Source of the DNA: JANPPS01 sp965246925
Lineage (GTDB): Bacteria > Pseudomonadota > Alphaproteobacteria > Acetobacterales > Acetobacteraceae
Assembly (NCBI GenBank): GCA_965246925.1
Contig: OZ251994.1
Span: 2,232,001-2,296,000, forward strand
Direction of reading: 5' to 3'
Length of the DNA: 64,000 nucleotides
Positions 1 through 8,503 of the stretch are shown here, piece by piece. The stretch's first letter is position 1. Every line of letters begins with the position of its first letter. A model generated the notes under the pieces. It made no database searches and was not told where the DNA came from. It worked only from the letters and a program-made list of their open reading frames with translations. Both the position numbers and the translations under genes were made by a program.

Positions 1-1369
1 TGGCAGACCCTGCCGCCACCACGGCCGCCGTGTTTCCGCCAGGGTAGGTGATGGTCGTGAGCCGCGGGGTGTTGCTGTATAGGTAGCGGGGGTTCGGCCC
101 TTGATCGCTCTTGCCGTTGATGATGTACATCCAGCTGCCGTCCGGGCTGAAGCTGATGTCATGCGGCTCGTAGGCGGTTGGGATCAGGCCCGTGACGGTG
201 TTGGCGGACGCGCCGGTCAGCGGGATCACCGCGATGGCGTTGGCGCCGGAGTTCACGGCATAGAGCGTATTTCCATCCGGGGAGAGCGTCACGGCCGACG
301 TGGACGCCCCGGTGTAGTTGCCGGTCACGAGGCCGGGCGGGAACCGCGCATCGATCTTGGCGGCGATCGGGTTGCTGGCGGTAGCGGCGGTGTCGATCAC
401 TGCGACCTGGTCCGCGTTGTCCTGCGCGACATAGATGCGGGTCTGCGCGGCGTTCACGGTCATGCCGAGGGCGTTGCCGTCCAGCTTGATGCGGTTCACG
501 AGCCGTCCCGCGATAGGGCTGCTCACATCCACGACGACAACCTCACGGTCGCGGTCGGACGACACGTAGGCCCGTCCGTTGTTCAGCAGCAAGACGGCGT
601 AGGGATACGTGCCGCCCGCCACGCCTTGCGTGGCTTCGTTGTTGGCCAAATAGGGCCGAAGGTCATGCTCGTAGCGCACCGTCTGGCTGGCGGTGTCGAT
701 GACGCTGAGCGAGTCATTGTAGTTGTTGAGGGCGATCAGCGTCTTGCCATCGCTCGATACCGCAAGGCCTCCGGCGTTGGGCTGCACGCCCTGACCGAGG
801 CCGGCGTTGGCCTTGGTGCTGCTATGCCCCAACGCGATCTGCCCGCTCGAGGTCAGCGTCTTGCCGGACCGGCTATAGACATAGACGGCGTCATCGTTAC
901 CGCCGGCCGCATAGAGCGTGTTGCCGTCGGGCGACCAGACCAGGCCCACGAATGCGTTCGTCTGCTTCACGACCTGGGTCAGCACCGGCGCCGTCTTGTT
1001 TGCGCCGGACACGTCATAGAGGAAGATGTATTGGGTGGAGTTGGCGGCATCGACCGCAGCCGACGCGTTCAACAACGAGTTCTGCCCGGCGCATAGCACC
1101 GCGAGCAGCGTGCCGTCCGGGCTCAGCTGCGACCGCACGGCCATGCCGGCGACGAAGTTCGGGTAGGCGGGAAGACCGGGGTTCAGGCTCTGTTGCAGCG
1201 CATTGGTCACTACCTGCGGCGTCACATACTGGCCGGTCGGCAAGGGGACGGTGCCGTTATTGCCGTCGATGGCGGTGTTGCGCTCGGCCCAGGCCAGATG
1301 CGGCCCTGCTAGCGCGGTGGCGGCCAACAGCATGGTGTGGCGAAACCGGTGCATTCCAAACGAACCCAT
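1..1369 (-). CDS. YncE-like beta-propeller protein, probably the N-terminal half of a bifunctional YncE/alkaline-phosphatase-type protein (3' end outside window)
   Basis: The reading frame runs from ATG at 1369 to the window edge with no stop, so about 456 residues are visible and the C-terminus is missing. An SD-like GGAGGA lies about 8 nt upstream. A signal peptide (RFRHTMLLAATALAGPHLAWA) is followed by repeated beta-propeller blades of the type 'SPDGNTLYAVNSG'/'SSDGKTLIALNN', typical of YncE/YVTN lactonase-like 7-blade repeats. The opening of the mature protein (LPTGQYVTPQV, NPGLPAYPNFVAG) matches, from memory, the family annotated as bifunctional YncE family/alkaline phosphatase family protein, whose C-terminal half is a type I phosphodiesterase/phosphatase. 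That half cannot be seen here. It is periplasmic or secreted and divergent from gspH, with which it shares a 5' region containing a Pho-box-like repeat. A plain YncE protein remains possible. Confidence 0.75.
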   Translation of the reverse strand, partial: MGSFGMHRFRHTMLLAATALAGPHLAWAERNTAIDGNNGTVPLPTGQYVTPQVVTNALQQSLNPGLPAYPNFVAGMAVRSQLSPDGTLLAVLCAGQNSLLNASAAVDAANSTQYIFLYDVSGANKTAPVLTQVVKQTNAFVGLVWSPDGNTLYAAGGNDDAVYVYSRSGKTLTSSGQIALGHSSTKANAGLGQGVQPNAGGLAVSSDGKTLIALNNYNDSLSVIDTASQTVRYEHDLRPYLANNEATQGVAGGTYPYAVLLLNNGRAYVSSDRDREVVVVDVSSPIAGRLVNRIKLDGNALGMTVNAAQTRIYVAQDNADQVAVIDTAATASNPIAAKIDARFPPGLVTGNYTGASTSAVTLSPDGNTLYAVNSGANAIAVIPLTGASANTVTGLIPTAYEPHDISFSPDGSWMYIINGKSDQGPNPRYLYSNTPRLTTITYPGGNTAAVVAAGSA

Positions 1370-1441
1370 AGACTTCCTCCTTCGCTGCGCGAGGAAACAC
1401 AGCGTTAACGAAACTACCCGGCCCGGCCCCTGGGTGTCGTG

Positions 1442-1459
1442 GTCATAATCAAGTCAATT
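1442..1459. promoter_or_regulatory. Pho-box-like 11-bp direct repeat between the YncE-like gene and gspH
   Basis: GTCAT (1442-1446) and GTCAA (1453-1457) are spaced exactly 11 bp apart and joined by an A/T-rich linker (AATCAA), as in a PhoB half-site pair. The segment lies in the 126-bp divergent gap, 73 bp before the YncE-like ATG and 54 bp before the gspH start chosen here. Only one pair of half-sites is seen and the second is imperfect, so this is a candidate only. Confidence 0.3.
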
Positions 1460-1495
1460 CAGATACATTTTCGTCACGGAATGGTAGCGGAGCGG

Positions 1496-1954
1496 ATGGT
1501 GGCGTATGCATCGTCCATGAGTGGCCCAAGGCCGAAGCCAGCCGATGGCTTTACCCTGATCGAGATGCTCGTCGTGCTGGTGATCCTCGGCGCGGTCGCG
1601 GCGCTGGTGATGCAGCGTGCCCCCACCGCGGGTGGGCGGCTCACATTGAGCGCGGCCGCCAGTGACGTGGCGGCGGCGCTCCGGCACGCGCGGGGCCAGG
1701 CGATCGCGACGCAGCGTGCGGTCCTGGTCCGGATCGACCCGGTCCGCCACTCGATCCAGACTGGCGCCGGGCCGGCCCGTGCGCTACCCCCCGGGCTCGG
1801 CATCACGGTGCGCACCACGGCGGACCAGGACGGCATCGCCTTCTATCCGGACGGCAGCTCGAGCGGGGGCGGGGTCGATCTTACCTCCCGCGGTAAGCAT
1901 GCCGAGGTCGGAGTGGACTGGATTTCAGGCAGGATCATCCGGCGGACGCCGTGA
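1496..1954 (+). CDS. gspH: Type II secretion minor pseudopilin GspH
   Basis: The protein has a prepilin leader ending in G, followed by the type IV pilin motif FTLIEMLVVLVILGAVAALV. This is cut at G^F and N-methylated by the prepilin peptidase, and the helix then packs into the T2SS pseudopilus. The body (about 120 residues after the helix) has the GspH signature region 'ASDVAAALRHARGQAIATQR' and a C-terminal beta domain ending in 'VDWISGRIIR'. ATG 1496 is preceded by GGAG-containing sequence; ATG 1517 would give an 11-residue leader and is equally possible, while the upstream ATG 1439 falls in the putative regulatory repeat. It stands apart from gspIJKG (6.2 kb on), separated by TonB-related genes. 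Confidence 0.85.
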   Translation: MVAYASSMSGPRPKPADGFTLIEMLVVLVILGAVAALVMQRAPTAGGRLTLSAAASDVAAALRHARGQAIATQRAVLVRIDPVRHSIQTGAGPARALPPGLGITVRTTADQDGIAFYPDGSSSGGGVDLTSRGKHAEVGVDWISGRIIRRTP

Positions 1955-2022
1955 CTTGAAATTTTCACGGTAGCGTCCGCTCCGGTCTGGCAGAACGTCT
2001 GCCCGATGTTGCGGAGAAGACG

Positions 2023-2277
2023 ATGCGCTCGATGATCACTATCCTTTTGCTCGTGGCCCTGCCCTGTGCCGCCCAGCAAACGGACGACAACGCCCGATGC
2101 ACGCAGCGCCAGAAGGAGCTGTCCGTCCGGGCCGCGACTTTCGAGGGTGAGGCGATGATCAAGCGCCTGATCGAGGCGGACCTGAAACGCGCATCGAAGG
2201 AGCAGGCCGAGGGAGACGCAGATGAATGTCTCGAAGCCCTGGATCATGCCGAGAAGCTGCTCGACGGCAAAATCTAG
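2023..2277 (+). CDS. Small exported two-cysteine helical protein (paralogue of the 14835-15158 product)
   Basis: This 84-residue protein has a signal peptide (ITILLLVALPCAAQ) and a charged, helical mature part. It contains two cysteines 43 positions apart and a 'GDADEC' motif near the C-terminus. It aligns without gaps over about 57 residues to the product at 14835-15158, with both cysteines in register. I do not recognise a named family. The paired cysteines and high helix propensity suggest a disulfide-linked helical hairpin in the periplasm (inference). The end of the gene overlaps the TonB-type gene that follows, so the two are probably co-translated. Confidence 0.7.
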   Translation: MRSMITILLLVALPCAAQQTDDNARCTQRQKELSVRAATFEGEAMIKRLIEADLKRASKEQAEGDADECLEALDHAEKLLDGKI

Positions 2278-3160
2278 GCCGCTGCCCCAATCAGTTTCTG
2301 CGCCGCGCCATTTATCCAGCGCGGCGCTGGCGTCGGCGCTGATCTTGCACGGCGCGGCTGTGTCCGTGCTGCTGCAAGGTGTGCGCCGTGCGGACCTGCC
2401 GGCCGAACCGGAGCGGCCTGTCGAACTGGTCATGCTCCCGCCCGAGCTTCCACCCCCAGTCCCGCCTGAACCAGCAATACCCGAACCTTCCGTGCCGGCG
2501 CCCCCCGTGCTGGCTGAAGCGCCGCCCGTCGAACCGGTCCCGGAGGAGCCGCAAGCGTTGCCGGTGCAGCCTGATCCCGCGCCTAGCCCGGCGGAACCGG
2601 TCGTTGCCGCCGACGAAGCCCCGGCCGCGCTGTCGGCCGCCAGCCCAGCGCGGGCTCCTGACCGGCCGCCTCTCCTTCCAGTCGATGCGCCCCATCCGGC
2701 ACCGGCTCACCTGAGCCCTCATCCCGTCCCACCGCGCGCGCCACCCCGGCCCAGGCCCGTCCAAGCCCCCCGTCCGCAGCCTGCGCCCGAAGCGCCAGTC
2801 CGTTTCACGTCAGTGCCCATGACGGCCCAGCCACAGGCGCCTCAGCCAATCATGGCCCCGCACCCGCGCACCGCCGACGCGGAGGCGGCGCTCGAGGCGC
2901 GCATCCGTGATGCCGTGCAGGCGGCCATGCACTACCCGGCCTCTGCCCGGATGATGGGCGTGACCGGGCGTGCGCGGTTGCAATTGCAATACCGGGGTGG
3001 CGGCCTGCTCGGCTCGGCATTGCTGCAATCCTCGGGCACCTCAGTGCTCGATGACGCCGCCCTCGCCGCCGCCCGCACCGCCCACTACCCCCCCGCCCCG
3101 CCCGAGATCGAGGGACGGACCTTGCTGCTGCTGGTCTGGGTTGAGTTCCGGGCCGGTTAG
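2222..3160 (+). CDS. tonB: TonB-type energy transducer
   Basis: The order is classical. A short cytoplasmic N-terminus is followed by one membrane segment (about residues 33-52, SSAALASALILHGAAVSVLL), then a proline-rich periplasmic spacer of about 160 residues with many PAP/PEP/PVPP units. The C-terminal TonB fold (about residues 218-312) contains 'YPASARMMGVTGRARLQLQ' and 'AALAAARTAHYPPAP'. It would couple the proton motive force to an outer membrane receptor, most simply the TonB-dependent receptor encoded convergently at 3224-5431. ATG 2222 lies inside the preceding gene; ATG 2246 in the same frame is an alternative start. No exbB/exbD is in the window, so those partners must be elsewhere. 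Confidence 0.9.
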   Translation: MNVSKPWIMPRSCSTAKSRPLPQSVSAPRHLSSAALASALILHGAAVSVLLQGVRRADLPAEPERPVELVMLPPELPPPVPPEPAIPEPSVPAPPVLAEAPPVEPVPEEPQALPVQPDPAPSPAEPVVAADEAPAALSAASPARAPDRPPLLPVDAPHPAPAHLSPHPVPPRAPPRPRPVQAPRPQPAPEAPVRFTSVPMTAQPQAPQPIMAPHPRTADAEAALEARIRDAVQAAMHYPASARMMGVTGRARLQLQYRGGGLLGSALLQSSGTSVLDDAALAAARTAHYPPAPPEIEGRTLLLLVWVEFRAG

Positions 3161-3223
3161 GGGGCCCTGACTCGTGGGGTCGAATGCCCTCGCACTCCAC
3201 CACCGCAACAGCCTTCGACGAGC

Positions 3224-5431
3224 TTAAAGGTGGGCCGACACGGAGACGAAGGCGCTTCGCCCCGGATTGGTCCAGAACAGCCCCGTCTTGCCGTCCGCCG
3301 CCGTCTGGTTCAGGCCGATGATGCTGCGGTCGTTGAAGATGTTGTTGACGTTCAGCCGGAAATCGAGCTTGCGCCCGTTCAGGATCGGCAACGTATAGCC
3401 GGCGGCGAAATCAGCCGTGACGTAGGATTTGATCCGGAACGCATTGGCCGGCGTATCCTGCCCATACTGCCGCCCCTCGTACTTGGCGAGCAACGAGGCC
3501 GAGAAGCCGTCCCGGTCGATGATGGGCCCGATCGCCGCGGTGCGGTCCGGCGTGTTGGCGACTTTCGTATGGGTGTGCTTGTAGAACGTCTCGTTTACGC
3601 TGCCGTTGGCGTAGAGCGATACGCCGCGTAACAGCCGCACCGTTCCCTCCGCCTCGACCCCCTGATAGATCGCGCCACCGCCGTTCGAGTAGAAGGCGGT
3701 CCCTGCGATCGTTTGACTGGTGATCCGCTTGCTGAAATCGATGTAATACAGGTCGCCCGAGACGCTGAACGCATCCGTCTGCCACGTGGCGCCCACCTGA
3801 TAATTGGTGGTCTCTTGCGGGCTGAGCGCCTGCGGCGACAAGGTCTGCAGCACGCCGAGCGGCGGGGCGAGGAACCCCTTGGCATACTGCGCATAGGCGG
3901 AGACGCCGGGCAGGATCGTGTAGCGGACATCGATCGAGGGCTGCAGCGCGTCATAAGTGCGGTCGAACGCGGCCGGCACTTTCGTGCTCTGGTTGATCGG
4001 CGCGTTCAGGCCACGGGTGGTGGCGGTGTATTTCAGCCCGGGCGTGATCACGAGGCCCGGTAGCGGCGTGGCCGCGAACTCGACATACGGCTGATACGTC
4101 GTGATGCTGGTCCGGTACTGGTAGTCATACGGCGTGGCGGCCGCGGTCCTGGTATAGGGTAAGTCACCCCGGGACAGCACGATATTGGTCCGGTAGGCGT
4201 TGCCGGCGTTGCGGTCGAACCAGAGGCCGGTGCGGAATTGGCCATAGGGCGTATCGTTGCTGATCCGCAGCACGTTGCCGAAGGCGCGGAAATTGCTGTG
4301 CACCGCCCGGCCCGGCACCTCGTTATCGAGCGTCGCCGCGGTGCCGTTCAGAAAATACCGGCCGGTCAGATTAGGCGTCGTGCCGTTCGGGTCCAGGCCG
4401 ACGATGCCATGGCGGAAATAGGATGCAGTATAGGGCGTATCCTCGATCACCCAGCCCCCACCCAGCTCCGACCGGATCCGCAGATACTCGATGTCGGTCG
4501 AGTAGTAATCGGAGTTGTAGCCGGAAAATGCCTGGGACCGCGTATCGAAGTTGAGCCCGTAGCTGGGGCCCAGCCGGCGGATCTGGTCGAGCGTCGAGCC
4601 GATCGGCGTATTGGTATGGGTCGTGTTCACGACGCTGCCGAACGTCAGCAGCGTGTTGGCCCCGATCGGCGCCTCGATTTTCGTGAACGCGTTGCGCCGG
4701 CGCGTGGTGATGCCGGTCTGCGCCCCGTCGCTATCGAGCGCCTGCAGGTCCAGCAAGCCCCGCGCACCGCCCAAGGATGGAACGGCGCCGCTATCTACCT
4801 CGATGCCGCGCAGAAATACGCCGAAGCTGCCAGCGGTGAAGTAGGGATTGACCGTGAACCGCTCCGCCGGCGCGCGGGTGCGGATGGACACCGTGCCGCC
4901 GAACGTCGCATAGCCGATCGTGGACGCGTTGCCCGGCCCGCGGTCCACCTCGACCGAGTCGATGCCGTGCCCCATCAGGTAGGCGCCGGTCTGCGGGGAA
5001 AAGCTCGTGACCGTGCCCGGCAGCACGATGCCGTCGATCAGCGTGTTGAATTGCTTGTAGGTGAAGCCGCGGATGGTCTGGTAGAAATTCTGTTGCAGTC
5101 CGGGCCCGGCCGGCTCCACGTTGTGGACGCTGGGCGCGAACTTGATCACGCTGTCATAGTTCTGCGTCGGGATGACGCTGCGCTGAACGTAGCCCGGACC
5201 TATGACCGAAGTTGGCTGGGCGGCGTCCAGCGGCGCGCGGCTTGGGGCGAGTTCAGACGCCGTACCGGGCGCTGGGCGGGCGGACGGGCCCAGCCCGGCG
5301 TCACCGGTGCTGCTGACGGTGCCGATGTCACGCGCCGCACCGGTCTCAACCGGTTGCGCCCGCGCGGCACCGGCTGCAAGCACGCCAGCCGTAAGGGCCA
5401 GCCGGAATGCCGGCTGATGGACTTTCAACAC
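3224..5431 (-). CDS. TonB-dependent outer membrane receptor
   Basis: This 735-residue protein has a signal peptide (FRLALTAGVLAAGAARA), a plug domain (about 75-205, with 'QTIRGFTYKQFNTLIDGI' and 'VEVDRGPGNASTIGYATFGG') and a 22-strand-type barrel. The barrel ends in the TonB-receptor C-terminal pattern 'LDFRLNVNNIFNDRS' and a final beta strand closing in VSAHL rather than the usual aromatic residue. Substrate is not evident from sequence. The neighbouring TonB, HupE/UreJ proteins and DUF4198 protein make a metal or metal-chelate ligand plausible (inference). It starts 14 nt after the PEP-CTERM gene on the same strand, so the two probably share a transcript. The N-terminal region between signal and plug is longer than usual and Pro/Ala-rich. 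Confidence 0.9.
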   Translation of the reverse strand: MLKVHQPAFRLALTAGVLAAGAARAQPVETGAARDIGTVSSTGDAGLGPSARPAPGTASELAPSRAPLDAAQPTSVIGPGYVQRSVIPTQNYDSVIKFAPSVHNVEPAGPGLQQNFYQTIRGFTYKQFNTLIDGIVLPGTVTSFSPQTGAYLMGHGIDSVEVDRGPGNASTIGYATFGGTVSIRTRAPAERFTVNPYFTAGSFGVFLRGIEVDSGAVPSLGGARGLLDLQALDSDGAQTGITTRRRNAFTKIEAPIGANTLLTFGSVVNTTHTNTPIGSTLDQIRRLGPSYGLNFDTRSQAFSGYNSDYYSTDIEYLRIRSELGGGWVIEDTPYTASYFRHGIVGLDPNGTTPNLTGRYFLNGTAATLDNEVPGRAVHSNFRAFGNVLRISNDTPYGQFRTGLWFDRNAGNAYRTNIVLSRGDLPYTRTAAATPYDYQYRTSITTYQPYVEFAATPLPGLVITPGLKYTATTRGLNAPINQSTKVPAAFDRTYDALQPSIDVRYTILPGVSAYAQYAKGFLAPPLGVLQTLSPQALSPQETTNYQVGATWQTDAFSVSGDLYYIDFSKRITSQTIAGTAFYSNGGGAIYQGVEAEGTVRLLRGVSLYANGSVNETFYKHTHTKVANTPDRTAAIGPIIDRDGFSASLLAKYEGRQYGQDTPANAFRIKSYVTADFAAGYTLPILNGRKLDFRLNVNNIFNDRSIIGLNQTAADGKTGLFWTNPGRSAFVSVSAHL

Positions 5432-5445
5432 CTAGGCGACCCGGT

Positions 5446-6039
5446 CTAGCGGCGGCGGCGGAGCGCACCGGCGGCGAGCAGGAAGCTGCCGGCCAAAGCG
5501 AGGCTCGCCGGCTCCGGAACGACTGTCGAGTTGACCGACACCAGATTGGCCAGCACCCGCACCGTATTGGTGCCGTCGGCGTTGGCGAATAGCGAGCTGA
5601 ACGTGCTGGGGAACTGGCTGGCCGGGTTGGATGCGAGGTCGAGTGCGCCGGGTAGCACGCCGGGGCTGGTGAGCAGCGCCGCCGCGGACAGGCCGGAGGG
5701 GAAGGAGCTCAGCGCTTCGAGATCGAGCGTGAAGGTGCGGTTCAATGTTCCGCCCTGGGCCACTGGAGAGATCTGCGCCCGGTAGATGGCGGAGAAGCCG
5801 CCCGGGCTCACGCTGGCGCTGGACGAGTAGCCGGCCGGGATTGCGACGCCGCCCACGGTGAACGAGACAAAGGCGTTGGACGTCGTGTCATATACGAACT
5901 CTCCCGAAATCGGGCTGCCGACGGTGTATGCGCTGCCAGCCTGGGAAGCGACGGTGCCGGTGAACTTGGTGTCGATGATGGTGGCACCGGCCGGAACCGC
6001 GGCGAACAGGGCGAGGGTGACGAGTGCAGCAAATTTCAT
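5446..6039 (-). CDS. PEP-CTERM sorting-domain protein
   Basis: The protein has an N-terminal signal peptide (MKFAALVTLALFAAVPAGA) and a C-terminal tripartite sorting tail: VPEPASLALAGS, a hydrophobic segment and terminal RRRR. This is the PEP-CTERM signal, cut by an exosortase. No exosortase gene is in the window. The ATG at 6039 has GGAG 9 nt upstream and places the signal peptide at the N-terminus, so the 35 extra residues available upstream to 6144 are not used. The body of about 145 residues has a beta-rich composition with Ser/Thr/Gly and no recognised catalytic motif. It precedes the TonB receptor gene in the same direction. Confidence 0.85.
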   Translation of the reverse strand: MKFAALVTLALFAAVPAGATIIDTKFTGTVASQAGSAYTVGSPISGEFVYDTTSNAFVSFTVGGVAIPAGYSSSASVSPGGFSAIYRAQISPVAQGGTLNRTFTLDLEALSSFPSGLSAAALLTSPGVLPGALDLASNPASQFPSTFSSLFANADGTNTVRVLANLVSVNSTVVPEPASLALAGSFLLAAGALRRRR

Positions 6040-6222
6040 TGTAGGGCTCCGCTTCATGGCACCGGCTTGGGCGCATGGGTTACATTCCCTGACAAAGCCC
6101 AACCGGGTAGCCGCAGTCCCGTGACATTTTAGCGTAGATTGCATGTCGCACTGTACGCTGGCCGGCTCGCGACGTGTCGTTATCGTCCAACCCTTGGTAT
6201 AAGCTCGCCTTTGGAGGTCTGG

Positions 6223-6654
6223 ATGCAGGTTTCACGACGGGAGGGCGGGTTCACCCTGTTGGAGGTGCTGGTCGCCTTCGCCATTGCCGCGCCGGCGCTG
6301 ATGCTGCTCTACCGGCAGGCCGGGCTGTCGTCGGGCATGACGCGGACGGCGCTGTCGTATGAGGAGGCGGTCTCACGGGCGCGTTCGCATCTGGACGCCA
6401 TGACGGACGCGGCGCTGACACCGGGTGAGCGGCAGGGCGATGACGGCGGCGGCTTCCATTGGCGGACACGCATCGCGCCGCTCGGGACGCTGCCGCCGCC
6501 GCGCACCGCCGGCCCCGGACGCCCGGGCCCCTACCGCGGCGGCACTGCGCTCTATGCCGTGGTGGTCGAGCTGACATGGCCCGGCACCGGCGGCCCGCGC
6601 AACGTCACGCTCGAAAGCCGCCGCCTGGGCCCCGCCCTGGCCGCTCTGCCATGA
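6223..6654 (+). CDS. gspI: Type II secretion minor pseudopilin GspI
   Basis: The short leader MQVSRREGG is followed by FTLLEVLVAFAIAAPALMLLY, the prepilin cleavage and helix motif with Glu at +5. The length (143 residues), order before gspJ and the 'VVVELTWPG' region near the C-terminus fit GspI, which nucleates the pseudopilus tip with GspJ and GspK. ATG 6223 is chosen because GGAGG lies 5 nt upstream; the frame is open to 6139 but that extension adds an implausible leader. Its stop overlaps the gspJ start (ATGA at 6651), so I, J and K are translationally coupled. Confidence 0.9.
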   Translation: MQVSRREGGFTLLEVLVAFAIAAPALMLLYRQAGLSSGMTRTALSYEEAVSRARSHLDAMTDAALTPGERQGDDGGGFHWRTRIAPLGTLPPPRTAGPGRPGPYRGGTALYAVVVELTWPGTGGPRNVTLESRRLGPALAALP

Positions 6655-7250
6655 CCCGGGCCGCACGCCTGCGGGCCGAGGCCGGGTTCACCTTGCTCGA
6701 GCTGCTGGTGGCCGTGCTCGTCTTGGGGATGGTCAGCCTGCTGCTCTCCCAGGGGCTGGACTTCGGCCTCCGCGCCCAATCGCAGCAATCGGCGCTGCGG
6801 GGCCGCACCGGCGATGTCGAAGCGGTGGACCTGGCGCTCCGCCGGCTCATCACGGCGGCCGATCCCGGCCAGTATCCCGAGCCGGCGAAGCTGCAGGGCC
6901 AGGCGCACGCCATGGCGCTCACCACCGAGTTGCCGCTGCATGGCGCCGGACAGGCGTCCCGGGCGGACGTGTCGCTCAGCGCCGAGGCGGGGCAACTGGT
7001 GCTTCGCTGGCGCCCGCACCGCCATGTCGAGGCGTCGACCCCCAAGCCGCCCTTCGAGAGCCTCGTGCTGCTGGAAGGCGTGCAACAGATCGAGCTGGGC
7101 TACCTGGCCGCAAACGGCGTATGGCGGGATGACTGGGCGGCGGACAAGCTGCCCCAGTTGATCCGCCTCCGCCTGGTGTTCAGCGCGCAAAGCGGCCGGC
7201 ATTGGCCACCGATCCTGGCCGCACCCAGGCGGGAGGCGCCGGAATCATGA
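6651..7250 (+). CDS. gspJ: Type II secretion minor pseudopilin GspJ
   Basis: A 199-residue prepilin: leader MTRAARLRAEAG, then FTLLELLVAVLVLGMVSLLL, followed by a globular domain with 'LRRLITAADPGQYPEP' and 'LLEGVQQIELGYLAANGVW', typical of GspJ. It forms the pseudopilus tip complex with GspI and GspK in the inner membrane and periplasm. ATG 6651 overlaps the gspI stop, and its own stop overlaps the gspK start (ATGA at 7247). Confidence 0.92.
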   Translation: MTRAARLRAEAGFTLLELLVAVLVLGMVSLLLSQGLDFGLRAQSQQSALRGRTGDVEAVDLALRRLITAADPGQYPEPAKLQGQAHAMALTTELPLHGAGQASRADVSLSAEAGQLVLRWRPHRHVEASTPKPPFESLVLLEGVQQIELGYLAANGVWRDDWAADKLPQLIRLRLVFSAQSGRHWPPILAAPRREAPES

Positions 7251-8008
7251 TGCGGCGAAGGGAGCGCGGCTTTGCTTTGCTGATCGTGCTTTGGGGGCTG
7301 GTGCCGCTCTCGCTGCTGTTCACCATCATGGCGTCGTCGGCCCGCTCGGACGTGCAGCTTGCCGCCAATCTGCGCGGCGCGGCGGCGGCCGAAGCGGCGG
7401 CCGACGGGACGATCTATGCCGCAGTGTTCGACCTCCTAGGGGGCGGCGCCGCATCCGGCGTCACCGTCCGGCCGCTCACGGGCCAGGTGAACCCCAACCT
7501 CGCGCAGCCGGCGCTGCTGGCGGCCATGCTGGTCCGGCTGGGCGCCGATCCGCGTCAGGCCGATAACCTGGCCGCCGCCATCGTGGACTGGCGCACGCCC
7601 GGGCAGCGTGCATCACCGCACGGCGCCAAGGCCGCGGAGTACCGGGCGGCGGGCCTGCCCTACGGCCCGCCCGGCGCCCCGTTCGAGAGCCTCGACGAAC
7701 TGCGGGATGTGCTCGGCATGCCACCCCGTCTCCTGGCCTTGTTGCGCCCGCACCTCACGCTCTATACCGAGGGCGAACCGGACCCTGCCACCGCCGGTCC
7801 GCTCGTCCGGGGCGCGCTGCGCGACATCGGCCAGGTGGGGAGGGGTGGAAGCCCGGTGCGGGTTGTGCGCATCACCGCCACGTCCGGCGCGGCGGGCATC
7901 CAGATTACAAGGAGCGCCGTAGTCCGGCTGGGTGCCAACGCCGGCGGGCGGGGCTGGCGCGTGCTGAACTGGCAAGACGGCGATGAGGAGAGCTTGAATG
8001 AGAAATGA
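7247..8008 (+). CDS. gspK: Type II secretion minor pseudopilin GspK
   Basis: This is a 253-residue protein with leader MMRRRERG and helix FALLIVLWGLVPLSLLFTIM. As in known GspK proteins, the residue at +5 is not Glu. The larger globular part includes 'DPRQADNLAAAIVDWRTPG' and 'SLDELRDVLGMPPRLLALLRPHLTLYT', the SAM-like insert characteristic of the family. GspK caps the pseudopilus tip. Start 7247 (or the adjacent ATG 7250) follows directly from the gspJ stop. The last 11 nt overlap gspG, which is unusual because the major pseudopilin gene normally precedes H-I-J-K. Confidence 0.92.
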   Translation: MMRRRERGFALLIVLWGLVPLSLLFTIMASSARSDVQLAANLRGAAAAEAAADGTIYAAVFDLLGGGAASGVTVRPLTGQVNPNLAQPALLAAMLVRLGADPRQADNLAAAIVDWRTPGQRASPHGAKAAEYRAAGLPYGPPGAPFESLDELRDVLGMPPRLLALLRPHLTLYTEGEPDPATAGPLVRGALRDIGQVGRGGSPVRVVRITATSGAAGIQITRSAVVRLGANAGGRGWRVLNWQDGDEESLNEK

Positions 8009-8432
8009 TCGGACACTGGACAGCCGGGAGGCCGGGTTCACCCTGCTCGAGATCCTGGTGGTGATTGCGATTCTGGGTTTGCTGATCGGCCTCGTGGCAC
8101 CGGCCGCGCTCCGGCAGCTCGGGACGGCGAAGGGCAATGTGGCCAAGCAGTCGATCGAGCGGCTGAGTTCCGTGCTGGACATGTATAAGCTCGATGTCGG
8201 CGCGTACCCCTCGACCGATCAGGGCCTGGTGGCGCTGAACGCCCGGCCCGGCAGCCTCGCCGGCTGGAACGGGCCATACCTGAAGGGCGACGGCCAGCCG
8301 GTGGACCCCTGGAACCACCCCTACCTCTACCGCAGCCCTGCGACCCGGGCGGGGCACGAGTTCGATCTGTGCTCGCGCGGGCCGAACGGCACGGCGGCCG
8401 AAGGCTCACAAGAGCTGATCTGCAATCCCTAG
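7998..8432 (+). CDS. gspG: Type II secretion major pseudopilin GspG
   Basis: This 144-residue protein has the leader MRNDRTLDSREAG, cleavage helix FTLLEILVVIAILGLLIGLV and the GspG domain: 'LDMYKLDVGAYPSTDQGL', 'GPYLKGDGQPVDPWNHPYLY' and a C-terminal disulfide-type Cys pair in 'DLCSRGPNG...LICNP'. The conserved W-x-x-P-Y block and calcium-site region are present. GspG polymerises into the pseudopilus that pushes substrates through the secretin. It is the last of four coupled pseudopilin genes. Confidence 0.95.
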   Translation: MRNDRTLDSREAGFTLLEILVVIAILGLLIGLVAPAALRQLGTAKGNVAKQSIERLSSVLDMYKLDVGAYPSTDQGLVALNARPGSLAGWNGPYLKGDGQPVDPWNHPYLYRSPATRAGHEFDLCSRGPNGTAAEGSQELICNP

Positions 8433-8503
8433 CGGCGCTGACACGTAACTTTCTCTTACGGGCCGGTGCCGGTCTGCTAACCCCATCCCTCGAGGCGATT
8501 GGA

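Noticed and set aside
3224..5431. TonB receptor as a lanthanophore receptor (LutH-type) feeding XoxF
   Set aside because: It lies about 48 kb from xoxF, without other Lut-type genes beside it, and nothing in the sequence indicates the ligand.
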